DNA of 60,132 nt, from positions 1 to 60,132 of the forward strand of contig CAJUBG010000016.1 in assembly GCA_910584575.1 (NCBI GenBank), in the 5' to 3' direction. This DNA comes from an uncultured Dorea sp. GTDB taxonomy: Bacteria; Bacillota; Clostridia; Lachnospirales; Lachnospiraceae. A model generated the notes under the pieces. It was not told where the DNA came from, ran no database searches, and worked only from the letters and a program-made list of their open reading frames with translations. The position numbers and the translations under genes are program-made. Shown here in pieces: positions 1 through 8,968 of the stretch. Position 1 is the stretch's first letter. Every line of letters begins with the position of its first letter.

Positions 1-617
1 TGAAAGACATGCTGCAAAAATACTCGGCGGAAATGATGAGCGTCTGTGTCGGGGCAAACTTCATTTACCAGGACGCGTTGGAGGATGAGATGTTCCATAT
101 GGAAACAGTGGCGAAAGCGGCGAAGGAAGTAGGCGTGACTTACATTGGAATCTGCGGCGGCGCAATTCGCGGCAAGGGTATTCAGGACGAGGATTACACA
201 CTGTTGGGTAAGGGCCTTGATATGGCGGAAAAGGTATTTGCGCAGTACGGGCTAGAGGCAAGCTACCATCCCCATCTGGGCTCTATGGCAGAGGCGCCTG
301 AGCAGATTGATAAACTGTTTTCAAAGACCTCCATCAAGATTTGTCCGGACTTGGCGCATTTGGCTGCGGGCGGAGGGGATCCGTTGGAAATCATTAAGAA
401 GTATTACGACAGGATTTCCTTTGTACACTTAAAGGATTTGGATGACAATGGATTTGCGCCTCTGGGTACAGGCAGGCTGGATATTGACGGAGTACTGGAT
501 TTCCTGAAGCAGAAAAAGTACGATGGAGATTATCTCGTAGAGGTAGACGGTTATGCAGGAGATCCTTTGTACGCATGCCGGACCTCCTATGAATTTCTGA
601 AGGGAAGGCTCTTTTAA
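1..617 (+). CDS. Sugar phosphate isomerase/epimerase (TIM barrel), 5' end outside window
   Basis: This is the C-terminal ~205 residues of a xylose-isomerase-like TIM-barrel protein of the IolE/sugar epimerase type, which act on keto-sugars or inososes with a divalent metal. Visible landmarks are YHPHLGSMAE, CPDLAHLAAGGGDP (barrel strand with metal-ligand D and H), FVHLKD and LVEVDG near the end. The frame is open to the left edge. The family is usually 270-290 residues, so the real start lies upstream and the first ATG at 9 is internal. It is followed after 25 bp by a binding-protein gene with its own AGGAGG site, so it is probably co-transcribed with the transport genes and handles the imported sugar or its oxidised form. 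The exact substrate cannot be read from sequence. Confidence 0.88.
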   Translation, partial: KDMLQKYSAEMMSVCVGANFIYQDALEDEMFHMETVAKAAKEVGVTYIGICGGAIRGKGIQDEDYTLLGKGLDMAEKVFAQYGLEASYHPHLGSMAEAPEQIDKLFSKTSIKICPDLAHLAAGGGDPLEIIKKYYDRISFVHLKDLDDNGFAPLGTGRLDIDGVLDFLKQKKYDGDYLVEVDGYAGDPLYACRTSYEFLKGRLF

Positions 618-642
618 TAAAAAAATATAAGGAGGAAAAACA

Positions 643-1821
643 ATGAAAAGAAAAATAGGAAGTATTCTGTTGATCATGTCAATGTTTGCCGTACTCTTAA
701 ACGGCTGCGAAAGTAATGGGGCAGATGAAGAAGGAGGGACCTCCACAGAGGCTCAGACAGAGACTCAGACAGAGGATGCTAAGGAGAAAACAGAGACTCC
801 GGCAACGGACGAGAACGGTATCATGTCTACGGGTCCCAATGGAGAAAAGGCGACTCCGGCGTCTGAGATTACGCTGACTGATGAAGAAAAAGAAAAAATC
901 CGCAGCGGAGGATATAAGGCTGCAATCTCATTGCATTACGGCGGGAATGATTGGGCCACGTCCCAGATAGAAGGCTTGAAGGCTACATTTGAAGAACTTG
1001 GAATCGAGCTGGTGGCAACCACGGATGCAGATTTTTCAGCAGAACAGCAGGTATCCGATATTGAAACAATCATGGCAAAAAATCCGGATGTCATTGTCAG
1101 TATCCCCACAGACGCAACGGCTACCGCAGACGCATTCCAGAAGGCGGCTAAAGACGGGGTAAAGCTGGTATTTATGGACAATGTCCCGGCAGGCATGACG
1201 GCAGGAGAGGATTATGTAAGCTGTGTATCGGCAGATAATTATGGAAACGGCTGTGTTGCGGCGGACCTGATGGGCGAAGCGCTGGACGGAAAAGGACAGA
1301 TTGGAATGGTATATTATGATGCGGATTTCTTTGTGACGAACCAGAGAGACGAGGGGTTCCGCAAAACCATGGCTGACAAATATCCGGGTATCGAGATTGT
1401 AACAGAACAGGGCTTTACAGATGAAAACGGCTGCGCGGAGCAAGGTGATGCAATCCTGACCCAGTATCCGATGATTAACGGTATTTATGCAAGCTGGGAT
1501 GTTCCGATGGAAGGTGTTCTTTCTTCTGTCAAAGCGTCAGGGCTTACCAGTGAAGAAGTAAAGCTTACCACCATAGATTTGGGAAACAATATTGTGAAAG
1601 AAATTGCGGAAGGCAATGTAGTAGGGCTGGGTGCACAGCTTCCCTATGACCAGGGAGTGGCAGAGGCAACCCTCGCCGCATATTCCCTGTTGGGAAAAGA
1701 GGCGCCTACCTATGTCGCAGTTTCGGCAAAGAGAGTAGAGCAGTCGAATATCCTGGAAGCCTACGAGGATGTTTACCATGCAGGCGCGCCGGATTGGCTT
1801 GAGAAAGCGGCGGGCAAATAA
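643..1821 (+). CDS. Sugar ABC transporter substrate-binding lipoprotein (PBP1/RbsB-like)
   Basis: An exported lipoprotein of 392 aa. It has an n-region MKRK, a hydrophobic stretch and the lipobox LLNGC (Cys at about 22), followed by a Thr/Glu-rich linker to about residue 75. The folded part (about 85-385) is a type I periplasmic binding domain with motifs IPTDATATADAFQKA, FMDNVPAG and YASWDVPMEG. It should capture a monosaccharide or polyol outside the membrane and deliver it to the permease encoded two genes downstream. AAGGAGG lies just before the ATG. The same domain recurs as the C-terminal half of the LacI-type regulator at 5608-7656, which ties ligand recognition in uptake and regulation together. 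Confidence 0.93.
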   Translation: MKRKIGSILLIMSMFAVLLNGCESNGADEEGGTSTEAQTETQTEDAKEKTETPATDENGIMSTGPNGEKATPASEITLTDEEKEKIRSGGYKAAISLHYGGNDWATSQIEGLKATFEELGIELVATTDADFSAEQQVSDIETIMAKNPDVIVSIPTDATATADAFQKAAKDGVKLVFMDNVPAGMTAGEDYVSCVSADNYGNGCVAADLMGEALDGKGQIGMVYYDADFFVTNQRDEGFRKTMADKYPGIEIVTEQGFTDENGCAEQGDAILTQYPMINGIYASWDVPMEGVLSSVKASGLTSEEVKLTTIDLGNNIVKEIAEGNVVGLGAQLPYDQGVAEATLAAYSLLGKEAPTYVAVSAKRVEQSNILEAYEDVYHAGAPDWLEKAAGK

Positions 1822-1831
1822 GGAGGATATG

Positions 1832-3328
1832 ATGAACCAATACGTGCTTGAGATGCGGGGGATTGAAAAATCCTTCGGGGTACGAGTGCTCAAAGGCGTG
1901 GATTTTTCCCTGAAAAAAGGGGAAATCCACGCGCTGGTAGGGGGCAATGGGGCCGGAAAATCAACGCTGATGAAAATCATGACAGGCGTTTACACGAAGG
2001 ACGCGGGAGATATCCTGGTTGATGGCCAGGAGGCGTCTATCGAGGATACCCATGATGCGAAAAGGAACGGAATCGGAATGATATTCCAAGAATTGTCCCT
2101 TGTCCAGAGTATGACGGTGGAGGAAAATATTTTCCTGGGTGCGGAGGTCGTTGAAAGAGGACTTAGAAAGACTGCTTATATGACGAAGCGTTCCAGGGAG
2201 GTCTTAGAGGAGTTGGGAATTGACGTAGATCCCAAAGAAGTGGTCGGAAACCTAAGCGTAGGCATGAGCCAGATGGTGGAAATCGCAAAAGCAATGGAAA
2301 AGAATGCGAAGATTCTTGTCCTGGACGAACCGACTGCTTCCTTATCGGATTCGGAGACAAGACAGCTTTTTAAGATGATGCAGGAGCTCCAGGAAAAAGG
2401 GGTTTCCATGATATACATTTCACACCGTATGAGTGAGATTATGGAGATTGCCGACAGCATTTCCATTCTGCGTGACGGAAAAATCGTACATACCGGGCGG
2501 ATTGCGGATATTACGATGGACGAAATCATTGCGCATATGATGGGAGAGAACACCGGAAAGAAGTTCGACTGGGTTCCCAGAACCTACGACCAGACAGGAC
2601 CGGATCTGTTAAGCGTCGAGCACCTGAAGGTCAACGAACGGATTGCAGACATCTCGTTTCACCTGAAAAGGGGAGAAATCCTTGGGTTTGCGGGGTTGAT
2701 GGGAAGCGGGAGGACAGAGATCTTAGAAACACTGTTCGGGCTGAGAAGAAGGGAAGGCGGAACCGTAATGCTGAAAGGGGAAGCCGTCCAGATGGGAGAG
2801 CCCGGAGAGGCAATCCGAAATGGTTTTGCGCTGATTCCGGAGGACAGAAGAAAAAAAGGTCTTGTTCTGATTCATTCTGTCAAGGAAAACGCAATCCTGC
2901 CCAAAGTGGCGAAGCTGAGAAAACGGGGAATCTTTGTGGATGAAAAAGCGGCGGTGGAAATGGTGAACGATAATGTGAGCAAGCTCAATATTGTGACGGA
3001 CGACATCCATAAACGAATCAACCTGCTTTCCGGCGGCAATCAGCAGAAGGTGGTTATTGCCAAATGGATGAACATGCAGCCAGAGGTCATGATGTTAGAC
3101 GAGCCCACGGCAGGCGTGGATGTAGGCGCAAAGGCGGAAATCATTGATCTTATCAGGGCATATGCCGATGAGGGGAAAGGGGTGCTGTTCGTATCTTCGG
3201 AGTTGGCAGAGCTGATGGCTGTCTGCGACAGGATCATTACCTTATATGACGGGCGAATCACAGGAGAAATCAGCCGGAGCGACATAAAGGCAGAGGAGGA
3301 GTTACAATATGCAATTCAGCAAAAATAA
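1832..3328 (+). CDS. Sugar ABC transporter ATP-binding protein (RbsA/MglA type, two ATPase domains)
   Basis: A 498-aa protein with duplicated nucleotide-binding domains, as in ribose, galactose and inositol importers. Domain 1 has Walker A GGNGAGKST, signature LSVGMSQ and Walker B ILVLDEPTA. Domain 2 has a degenerate P-loop (GLMGSGRTE), signature LSGGNQQK and VMMLDEPT, which is the normal asymmetry for this family. The start is placed at the second of two adjacent ATGs because AGGAGG (1821-1826) sits 5 nt upstream. Longer readings overlap the binding-protein gene and add no family sequence. It energises the permease that begins inside its 3' end. Confidence 0.95.
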   Translation: MNQYVLEMRGIEKSFGVRVLKGVDFSLKKGEIHALVGGNGAGKSTLMKIMTGVYTKDAGDILVDGQEASIEDTHDAKRNGIGMIFQELSLVQSMTVEENIFLGAEVVERGLRKTAYMTKRSREVLEELGIDVDPKEVVGNLSVGMSQMVEIAKAMEKNAKILVLDEPTASLSDSETRQLFKMMQELQEKGVSMIYISHRMSEIMEIADSISILRDGKIVHTGRIADITMDEIIAHMMGENTGKKFDWVPRTYDQTGPDLLSVEHLKVNERIADISFHLKRGEILGFAGLMGSGRTEILETLFGLRRREGGTVMLKGEAVQMGEPGEAIRNGFALIPEDRRKKGLVLIHSVKENAILPKVAKLRKRGIFVDEKAAVEMVNDNVSKLNIVTDDIHKRINLLSGGNQQKVVIAKWMNMQPEVMMLDEPTAGVDVGAKAEIIDLIRAYADEGKGVLFVSSELAELMAVCDRIITLYDGRITGEISRSDIKAEEELQYAIQQK

Positions 3329-4271
3329 AAAGAACATACAGTGGGATAAATACATGGTCTACATCATATTCGTCGCTGTATTCATTCTGTTTGCGGTCAT
3401 TCTCGGTAATAAAGGTTTTTTGCAGCCAAGGAACCTGATTAATATTCTGAGGCAGACTGCAATGATATCGGTCATGGCGGTTGCAGGTGTTTTCGTCATG
3501 GCAGCAGGACAGATTGATTTAACGGTCGGGGCGGTTACTGCCATGACGGCGATGCTGGTATCCCTGGTTCTGCAGGCGACGAACAGTATCCTGCTGGCGC
3601 TGGCTGTGGGCCTTGGCTTCGGCATGGCTGTCGGCTGTATCAATGGATTACTGGTCACAAAATTAAAGCTTCCGGCCTTTCTTGCAACCTTAGGTACGAT
3701 GGAGTTGGTAAGGGGCGCGGCTATGTGGATTACGGATACGGCGGCGGTTCCTATTGACAACAAAACCTTCTGTACGATTTTCGGAATCGGAAGCGTGGCG
3801 GGGATTCCGGTACTCGTGTTGTGGACAATACTGTTTTATGCCGTTGGTATTTTGATTTTTAATAAATGCGCCTTTGGCAGGCATATCCTTGCAACGGGCG
3901 GGAATGAGAATTCTGCCATTTACAGCGGAATCAATACGGTAAAGGTGAAAATCATTGCATTTACCATGTCAGGAGCATTCGCGGCGTTTGCCGGAATCAT
4001 GTATGCGGCGCGGATGCAGGCGGGAAGGTATTCCTATGGCGATGGTGACGAGATGTCCGTCATTGCTGCGGTGGTGCTTGGCGGAACTGCGATGTCAGGC
4101 GGAACCGGCTCAGTCATCGGGGCATTGTTCGGCTCTGTGCTTATGGGGATGATGAACAACGCGGTCATTCTTGCGAATTTAAGCTCTGCGCAGCAGACCA
4201 TGATTAAAGGCGGGATCATTATCCTTGCTGTCGCAATCAGTAATTTAAGCCAGAGAAAAAAGAATAATTAA
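3309..4271 (+). CDS. Sugar ABC transporter permease (RbsC type)
   Basis: An integral membrane protein of 320 aa with about 8-10 hydrophobic helices. It has the family's GQIDLTVGAV motif near residue 75 and the EAA-like region GGTAMSGGTGSVIGALFG near residue 260. It forms the transmembrane channel for the sugar together with the ATPase. The gene overlaps the ATPase gene by 20 bp, with an internal GGAGGAG site, which indicates translational coupling. The length is typical (about 310-330 aa). Confidence 0.94.
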   Translation: MQFSKNKKNIQWDKYMVYIIFVAVFILFAVILGNKGFLQPRNLINILRQTAMISVMAVAGVFVMAAGQIDLTVGAVTAMTAMLVSLVLQATNSILLALAVGLGFGMAVGCINGLLVTKLKLPAFLATLGTMELVRGAAMWITDTAAVPIDNKTFCTIFGIGSVAGIPVLVLWTILFYAVGILIFNKCAFGRHILATGGNENSAIYSGINTVKVKIIAFTMSGAFAAFAGIMYAARMQAGRYSYGDGDEMSVIAAVVLGGTAMSGGTGSVIGALFGSVLMGMMNNAVILANLSSAQQTMIKGGIIILAVAISNLSQRKKNN

Positions 4272-4290
4272 AATAAAGGAGGATTTTATC

Positions 4291-5466
4291 ATGAAGAAAT
4301 TAAATGTAGGACTGGTAGGGGCAGGTTTTATGGGAAAGGCACATGTAGTCGCATACTCCAATATGCCAAAATTTTTCTGGCCTGCTCCGGCTGTTCCGGT
4401 GTTGAAGACAATCTGTGATATTGAGCCGTCAATCGCGCAGGAGGCAAAAGAACGGTTTGGGTTTGAGAAGTGCTGTACGGACTGGCATGATATTATCAAC
4501 GATCCGGAAATTGACGTTGTGAGCGTCTGCACGCCTAACGACTCTCATGCCCCGATTGCTATTGCGGCGCTTGAGGCGGGTAAGCATGTCATCTGTGAGA
4601 AGCCGATTGCGTCTAAGCTTGACGACGCCGAAGCTATGGCAAAGGCAGCGCAGGAGGCGGCGAAGAAGGGGATTGTAAGCATGAACGCTTATCAGTACCG
4701 CAGGGTTCCGGCAATTGACCTGGCAAAAAAGTTTATTGAGGAAGGTGCGGTGGGGGATATTCTGAACGTTCGCTGTACCTACCTGCAAAGCTGGTCCGCA
4801 GATCCGGATTCTCCGTTGTCCTGGAGATTCCAGAAGGACATTGCCGGTGCGGGTGCCTTAGGCGACATTGCATCCCATGTCATCGATATTGCCCAGTATC
4901 TTGCGGGCGACATTGACGAGGTGGTTTCCATGGTAAAGACCTATATTAAGGAAAGACCTGTGCAGGAAGGCGGGGTAGACCTGCTTGGAACGGTGAAGCT
5001 CGGAGCAGATGCGCCCAGAAAAGAAGTGGACGTGGACGATGAGGACGCATTCCTTGTGAAATTCAAAAGCGGAGCAGTGGGAAGTATCGAAGCGACCCGC
5101 AACGCATGGGGAAGGAACAATTTCATTACTGTGGAGTTGCACGGAACAAAGGGCAGCATTGCGTTCAATTATGAAAGGCTGAATGAATTGCAGGTATGCT
5201 TTGCAGACGATCCGGATGACAGGAGAGGTTTTAAGACGATTTATACCGGACCGGCGCATTTCCACGGGGAGGTTACCTGGAATATTCCGGGAATGAATAT
5301 CGGATACGGAGAATTGAAGACAATTGAAATGTATGAATTCATCAAAGCCATTACCGAGGGATACCAGCCAAGCACCAACTTTGGAGTGGGATACCGTGTG
5401 GAAAGAGTCTGCGACGCGGTCATGAAATCTGCGGACACCAGACAGTGGGTAAAAGTGGAAGACTAA
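4291..5466 (+). CDS. Gfo/Idh/MocA family NAD(P)-dependent oxidoreductase
   Basis: A 391-aa dehydrogenase. The N-terminal Rossmann fold has GLVGAGFMGKAH (6-17) and the conserved CEKPIA loop (about residues 104-109). The C-terminal domain has a typical substrate-pocket HVIDIAQ histidine near residue 197. These enzymes oxidise sugars or inositols at a ring hydroxyl with NAD(P). Together with the upstream isomerase/epimerase and sugar importer it suggests uptake followed by oxidation to a keto-sugar and epimerisation or dehydration (inference). A good AAGGAGG site precedes the ATG, and a terminator follows the stop immediately, so this is the last gene of the operon. Confidence 0.93.
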   Translation: MKKLNVGLVGAGFMGKAHVVAYSNMPKFFWPAPAVPVLKTICDIEPSIAQEAKERFGFEKCCTDWHDIINDPEIDVVSVCTPNDSHAPIAIAALEAGKHVICEKPIASKLDDAEAMAKAAQEAAKKGIVSMNAYQYRRVPAIDLAKKFIEEGAVGDILNVRCTYLQSWSADPDSPLSWRFQKDIAGAGALGDIASHVIDIAQYLAGDIDEVVSMVKTYIKERPVQEGGVDLLGTVKLGADAPRKEVDVDDEDAFLVKFKSGAVGSIEATRNAWGRNNFITVELHGTKGSIAFNYERLNELQVCFADDPDDRRGFKTIYTGPAHFHGEVTWNIPGMNIGYGELKTIEMYEFIKAITEGYQPSTNFGVGYRVERVCDAVMKSADTRQWVKVED

Positions 5467-5472
5467 TCAAGG

Positions 5473-5509
5473 GGCAGGAACCTATATGCAGAGGGTTCCT
5501 GCCTTTTTT
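5473..5509 (+). terminator. Rho-independent terminator of the sugar operon
   Basis: A perfect 10-bp stem, GGCAGGAACC paired with GGTTCCTGCC around an 11-nt loop, is followed by six T residues. It lies 7 bp after the oxidoreductase stop codon. Confidence 0.95.
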
Positions 5510-5545
5510 GTGTGCGGATTGACCGGTAACGATGGTTTACAGTAA

Positions 5546-5573
5546 TTGACTTTTTTGGGTTGGAAGGTATAAT
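5546..5573 (+). promoter_or_regulatory. Sigma-A promoter of the LacI-type regulator gene
   Basis: TTGACT, a 16-bp spacer and a perfect TATAAT, placed 34 bp before the regulator's start codon and after the preceding terminator. The regulator gene is therefore transcribed on its own. No clear operator palindrome was seen in the spacer. Confidence 0.85.
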
Positions 5574-5607
5574 TAAGATATGATAAGTGTTTAGGAGACT
5601 TTAGATT

Positions 5608-7656
5608 ATGGCTACGATTAATGATATCGCGAAAATGGCGGGCGTATCTGCGTCTACCGTATCTCATGTGGTAAACAAAACCAGGTATGTAAGTCCCGAA
5701 AAAGTCGAGAAGGTGGAACGGGCAATCCGAGAATTGAGCGATTTACCTAATTTTATCGTGAAAAAAGCGTCTGTACAGGCCCAGGTGAATAAACAATATA
5801 TTCTTATGGTGATTGCCGATAAAAAGAGCGATTTCCAGCGCCGTATCGAACAGAGGGTTGATGAACATCTGAAAAACACGGGCTATACCCTGATTACGGT
5901 AGCGTGTAATTCGGATGTTTCCGAAATGGAGGTGTTTTTTCGGATACTGTTGGAAAGCAATGGGATAGCCGGAGTGTTGATCTTTCCGGACGAAAAGGAT
6001 GTCATCTTGCATCGTATCTTAGCGGATGCAAAGATACCGGCAGTCATCCTGGGAAGGAAAGTTGAGGGCTACATGGCGGATATGATTTATACGGATACGA
6101 TGGACGGCGCATATAAGGCCGCCAGACATCTGGTTAAGAAGGGGCATGAGCGAATCGGCTTTTTAGGGAGTAACCGGGAACGCACGCCTCTTAGGCTGGC
6201 TGGATTTCAGAAGGCGCTTAAGGAGTATGGTATCTTGGAGGCGCCGGAATATATCCATCCGTACTTGCAGAAGGAGCAGGATGTGTTCGACGTGTTGGAT
6301 CGGCTTTTGGGCGGCGAACAGGCACCAACGGCGCTGCTGATTGCCAACTATGCGGTGGTGATTCCGTTTTTGAAATATATTAATGCCCACAATATTACAT
6401 GTCCGGCAGATATTTCCATTGTGTGTTTAGCAAGCTTTGACTGGGCGCCCCTGCATACGCCGGCGCTCACGACGGTAGAGCAGGATACGGCAGAGTTTGC
6501 GAAGCGGGCTGTCTCTGTGCTGATGAAAAGGATTGAGAATCAGGAGTGCGCCAATGTGCCTGCCTGTAAAAACATTTATAAAACCGTTACGCTGCCCACA
6601 GAGCTAAAGGTGCGTTCGTCCACCTGCGGAATCGGACGCGGGCCGTTTGGGGAAAAGGCTTCTTCTATGAATGAATTGTTGTTGTCGGAGGAGGAGATAC
6701 AGAGTATCCGTTCAAAAAAGGCGACGGCAGTGATATCTTTCCACTATGCGGGAAAAGCCTGGATGGAGTTGCATTTGAAAGGAATCCGGAATATTTTTGA
6801 CAGTCTGGATATTTCCATCATCGGGACAACGGACGCCCACTTTGACCCGCAGCTTCAGTGCAGGCAGCTTGAGAGTTTGAGGATGTTAGAGCCGGATATT
6901 TTGATTGCCATTCCGACAGACCAAAAGATTACGGCGGAGGCGTTCCAGAAGATTACAGAGAGTGGCATAAAGCTGATTCTGATTTCTAATGTTCCGGACG
7001 GGCTTAGCCCTGGCGATTATGTTACCTGTGTGTCGATTAATGAACATTCCCACGGGCAGAACATGGGGCATGGGCTTGGGGAATATATGCGGCAGCATAA
7101 TCTGAAAAACTATGGTATGATTGTCCATGGGGCGGATTTTTATGCGACGTCGCAGAGGGATAACGCTGCAAAACAGGTTTTGAGCGAGGAATATCCGACG
7201 ATGCACCTGTGCGAGACGGTTAGGTTCGGGAAAGAGGACGAAGTCTACAAAAAGGCGGGCGACTTGATTCGACGGTATCCGGAAATCGAGGCGCTTTATA
7301 TTTCCTGGGACGGCCCTGCGATGGAGGTCATCTCTGCGCTGACTGAGCTTGGAAGGACGGATATTGCCATTGTAACCAGTGATTTGGATTATGCGGACGC
7401 CTTGAATATGGCGAAGGGCGGCATGATTAAGGCGCTGAGCGCTCAGTGCCCCTTTGAGCAGGGACAGGCGATTGCGCTGGCGGCGGCAAAAGCGATTTTG
7501 AATCAGACGGTTTCTTCTTTTATTGGGATTGAATCTATCAGTGTTACGTCGGATAATCTGTTGAAATCTTGGAAGCGGGTCTTTAAAGAAGAACCAAGGC
7601 AGGAATTGCTTCAGGCGTTTAAGGAGAATCCGAATTATGTTTCAGGAAGGGAGTAG
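5608..7656 (+). CDS. LacI-family regulator with an extra C-terminal sugar-binding domain
   Basis: A 682-aa protein, about twice the usual LacI length of 330-350. Residues 1-55 are a LacI helix-turn-helix (TINDIAKMAGVSASTVSHVVN). Residues about 60-340 are the usual LacI/PBP1 sensor. Residues about 355-675 are a second PBP1 domain that aligns along its length with the binding lipoprotein at 643-1821. Shared blocks include ISFHYAGKAW/ISLHYGGNDW, IPTDQKITAEAFQK/IPTDATATADAFQK, YVTCVS/YVSCVS and LYISWDGPAMEV/IYASWDVPMEGV. No signal peptide or membrane helix precedes it, so the second domain is cytoplasmic. The likely role is control of the adjacent sugar operon through two ligand pockets. AGGAGA lies 9 nt before the ATG. 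Confidence 0.9.
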   Translation: MATINDIAKMAGVSASTVSHVVNKTRYVSPEKVEKVERAIRELSDLPNFIVKKASVQAQVNKQYILMVIADKKSDFQRRIEQRVDEHLKNTGYTLITVACNSDVSEMEVFFRILLESNGIAGVLIFPDEKDVILHRILADAKIPAVILGRKVEGYMADMIYTDTMDGAYKAARHLVKKGHERIGFLGSNRERTPLRLAGFQKALKEYGILEAPEYIHPYLQKEQDVFDVLDRLLGGEQAPTALLIANYAVVIPFLKYINAHNITCPADISIVCLASFDWAPLHTPALTTVEQDTAEFAKRAVSVLMKRIENQECANVPACKNIYKTVTLPTELKVRSSTCGIGRGPFGEKASSMNELLLSEEEIQSIRSKKATAVISFHYAGKAWMELHLKGIRNIFDSLDISIIGTTDAHFDPQLQCRQLESLRMLEPDILIAIPTDQKITAEAFQKITESGIKLILISNVPDGLSPGDYVTCVSINEHSHGQNMGHGLGEYMRQHNLKNYGMIVHGADFYATSQRDNAAKQVLSEEYPTMHLCETVRFGKEDEVYKKAGDLIRRYPEIEALYISWDGPAMEVISALTELGRTDIAIVTSDLDYADALNMAKGGMIKALSAQCPFEQGQAIALAAAKAILNQTVSSFIGIESISVTSDNLLKSWKRVFKEEPRQELLQAFKENPNYVSGRE

Positions 7657-7659
7657 GCA

Positions 7660-8043
7660 ATGACAGGGACATTAATAGCTGCAATTATTACGATAACATT
7701 AGCTTTAGTTTTTTACACCATCGGCGTGTGGTCAGAGCATCGGAGTAAAAAGCTGAAAAAGCTTCATTTGATTTTTTTCTGGCTTGGGCTTTGTATGGAT
7801 ACAACGGGAACGGTTTTGATGGGGCGGATTGCAGAACAATCTATGTTTTCAGGGAAATTATCATTACATGGTGTTACCGGTATGCTCGCTATTATTCTAA
7901 TGATTGTGCATGCAATATGGGCTACGATTGTTTTGGTAAGAAATAATGAAGCTTCAGCAAAGAATTTTCATAGGCTGAGCATTGCCGTATGGGCAATCTG
8001 GCTAGTTCCGTATGTTCTTGGAATGGTAATAGGAATGAGATAA
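7660..8043 (+). CDS. Small four-helix membrane protein (HsmA/TIGR03987-like)
   Basis: A 127-aa protein with four predicted hydrophobic segments (about 5-22, 35-52, 64-86 and 105-125) and short charged loops (SEHRSKKLKKLH). The spacing of polar residues (W-EHRSKKLK, GLCMDTTGT, HGVTGMLAIILMIVHAIWA, RLSIAVWAIWLVPYVLGM) resembles a conserved family of short membrane proteins annotated HsmA or TIGR03987, whose biochemical role I do not know. The intramembrane histidines (H74 and H84 region) could coordinate haem or metal, but that is speculation. It starts 3 bp after the regulator gene with GGGAG upstream, so it is probably co-transcribed with it. Confidence 0.65.
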   Translation: MTGTLIAAIITITLALVFYTIGVWSEHRSKKLKKLHLIFFWLGLCMDTTGTVLMGRIAEQSMFSGKLSLHGVTGMLAIILMIVHAIWATIVLVRNNEASAKNFHRLSIAVWAIWLVPYVLGMVIGMR

Positions 8044-8059
8044 AATAAAGGAGAATTAT

Positions 8060-8926
8060 ATGTTGAGAGAAGATTTGTACCAGTCGATTTACACCCACGA
8101 CACCATCTATCTTCCGCCCCATGAGCAGACGACGGCTGCTTTGGAGGTATCTCTTGGTTGTAGCTGGCACAAGTGTACGTTCTGTGATTTTGCAAAAGAT
8201 ACGTTTTGCATCCATCCCATTGAAAAGCTTGAGCATGATTTGCAGATTCTTGGAGGGCTGCGTCCGGAGGATACGCGTCTGTTTTTCCTTGGAGAGAACG
8301 CATTTTGCATGAGTGCGGGCCAGATTTTCCGGATTATAGAATTAACCCGAAAGTATATGCCAAAGGTTCGGGAGTATGCTATGTATTCCCGCATTGACGA
8401 TATCCTCCGCAAGACCGAGGCTGAGCTTAGAGAGCTTGCAGGGGAAGGGATACAGGCATTGCATATCGGGGTGGAGAGTGGGAGTGATTCCATACTTGAG
8501 GCGAGAAATAAAGGGATTACTTCGGCGCAGATATTGGAGGCTCTGCTTCGCCTTGACGGGGTGGGGATTGACTATTATCTGACCGTAATTCCAGGGCTTG
8601 GCGGACGCAGTTTTTCGCGGATGCACGCCATTGAAACAGCGCGGCTGCTGAACAGGGTACATCCGCGCAATATCTGGTGCCTGAAATTAAAGCTCTGGGA
8701 GAATACGCCCCTTTATAAAGAGGCGAAGGCAGGAACATTTGACGAGATGACGCCAAAGGAAATCTTGCGGGAGGAATATCTTCTTGTGAAAAATCTTACG
8801 GTTACGGATTGCCTGTTTGAGGATACGACGGTTTTAGATGAGTTTACGGTTCAGGGGATGCTGCCTGGGCAGAAGGAGGAGCTGCTTCGGGCAATGGAGT
8901 ATCTGCTTACCCTGTCGGAGGGATAA
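8060..8926 (+). CDS. Radical SAM protein with CX4CX2C cluster motif
   Basis: A 288-aa protein of the COG1032/Elp3-like radical SAM group. The cluster-binding motif near residues 31-39 is C-SWHK-C-TF-C, one residue wider than the classical CX3CX2C. Further marks are FFLGENAF, the Elp3-type stretch HIGVESGSDSILEARNKG (about 136-153), and DYYLTVIPGLGGRSF (SAM ribose/methionine region). It should cleave SAM reductively at a [4Fe-4S] cluster, but the substrate is unknown. AAAGGAG precedes the ATG. It sits between the small membrane protein and the SfsA-MutY gene in the same orientation, with gaps of 16 and 42 bp. Confidence 0.85.
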   Translation: MLREDLYQSIYTHDTIYLPPHEQTTAALEVSLGCSWHKCTFCDFAKDTFCIHPIEKLEHDLQILGGLRPEDTRLFFLGENAFCMSAGQIFRIIELTRKYMPKVREYAMYSRIDDILRKTEAELRELAGEGIQALHIGVESGSDSILEARNKGITSAQILEALLRLDGVGIDYYLTVIPGLGGRSFSRMHAIETARLLNRVHPRNIWCLKLKLWENTPLYKEAKAGTFDEMTPKEILREEYLLVKNLTVTDCLFEDTTVLDEFTVQGMLPGQKEELLRAMEYLLTLSEG

Positions 8927-8968
8927 TATCGTTATGAACAGAGACATTTAAGAGAAGGAGAATCCAGG

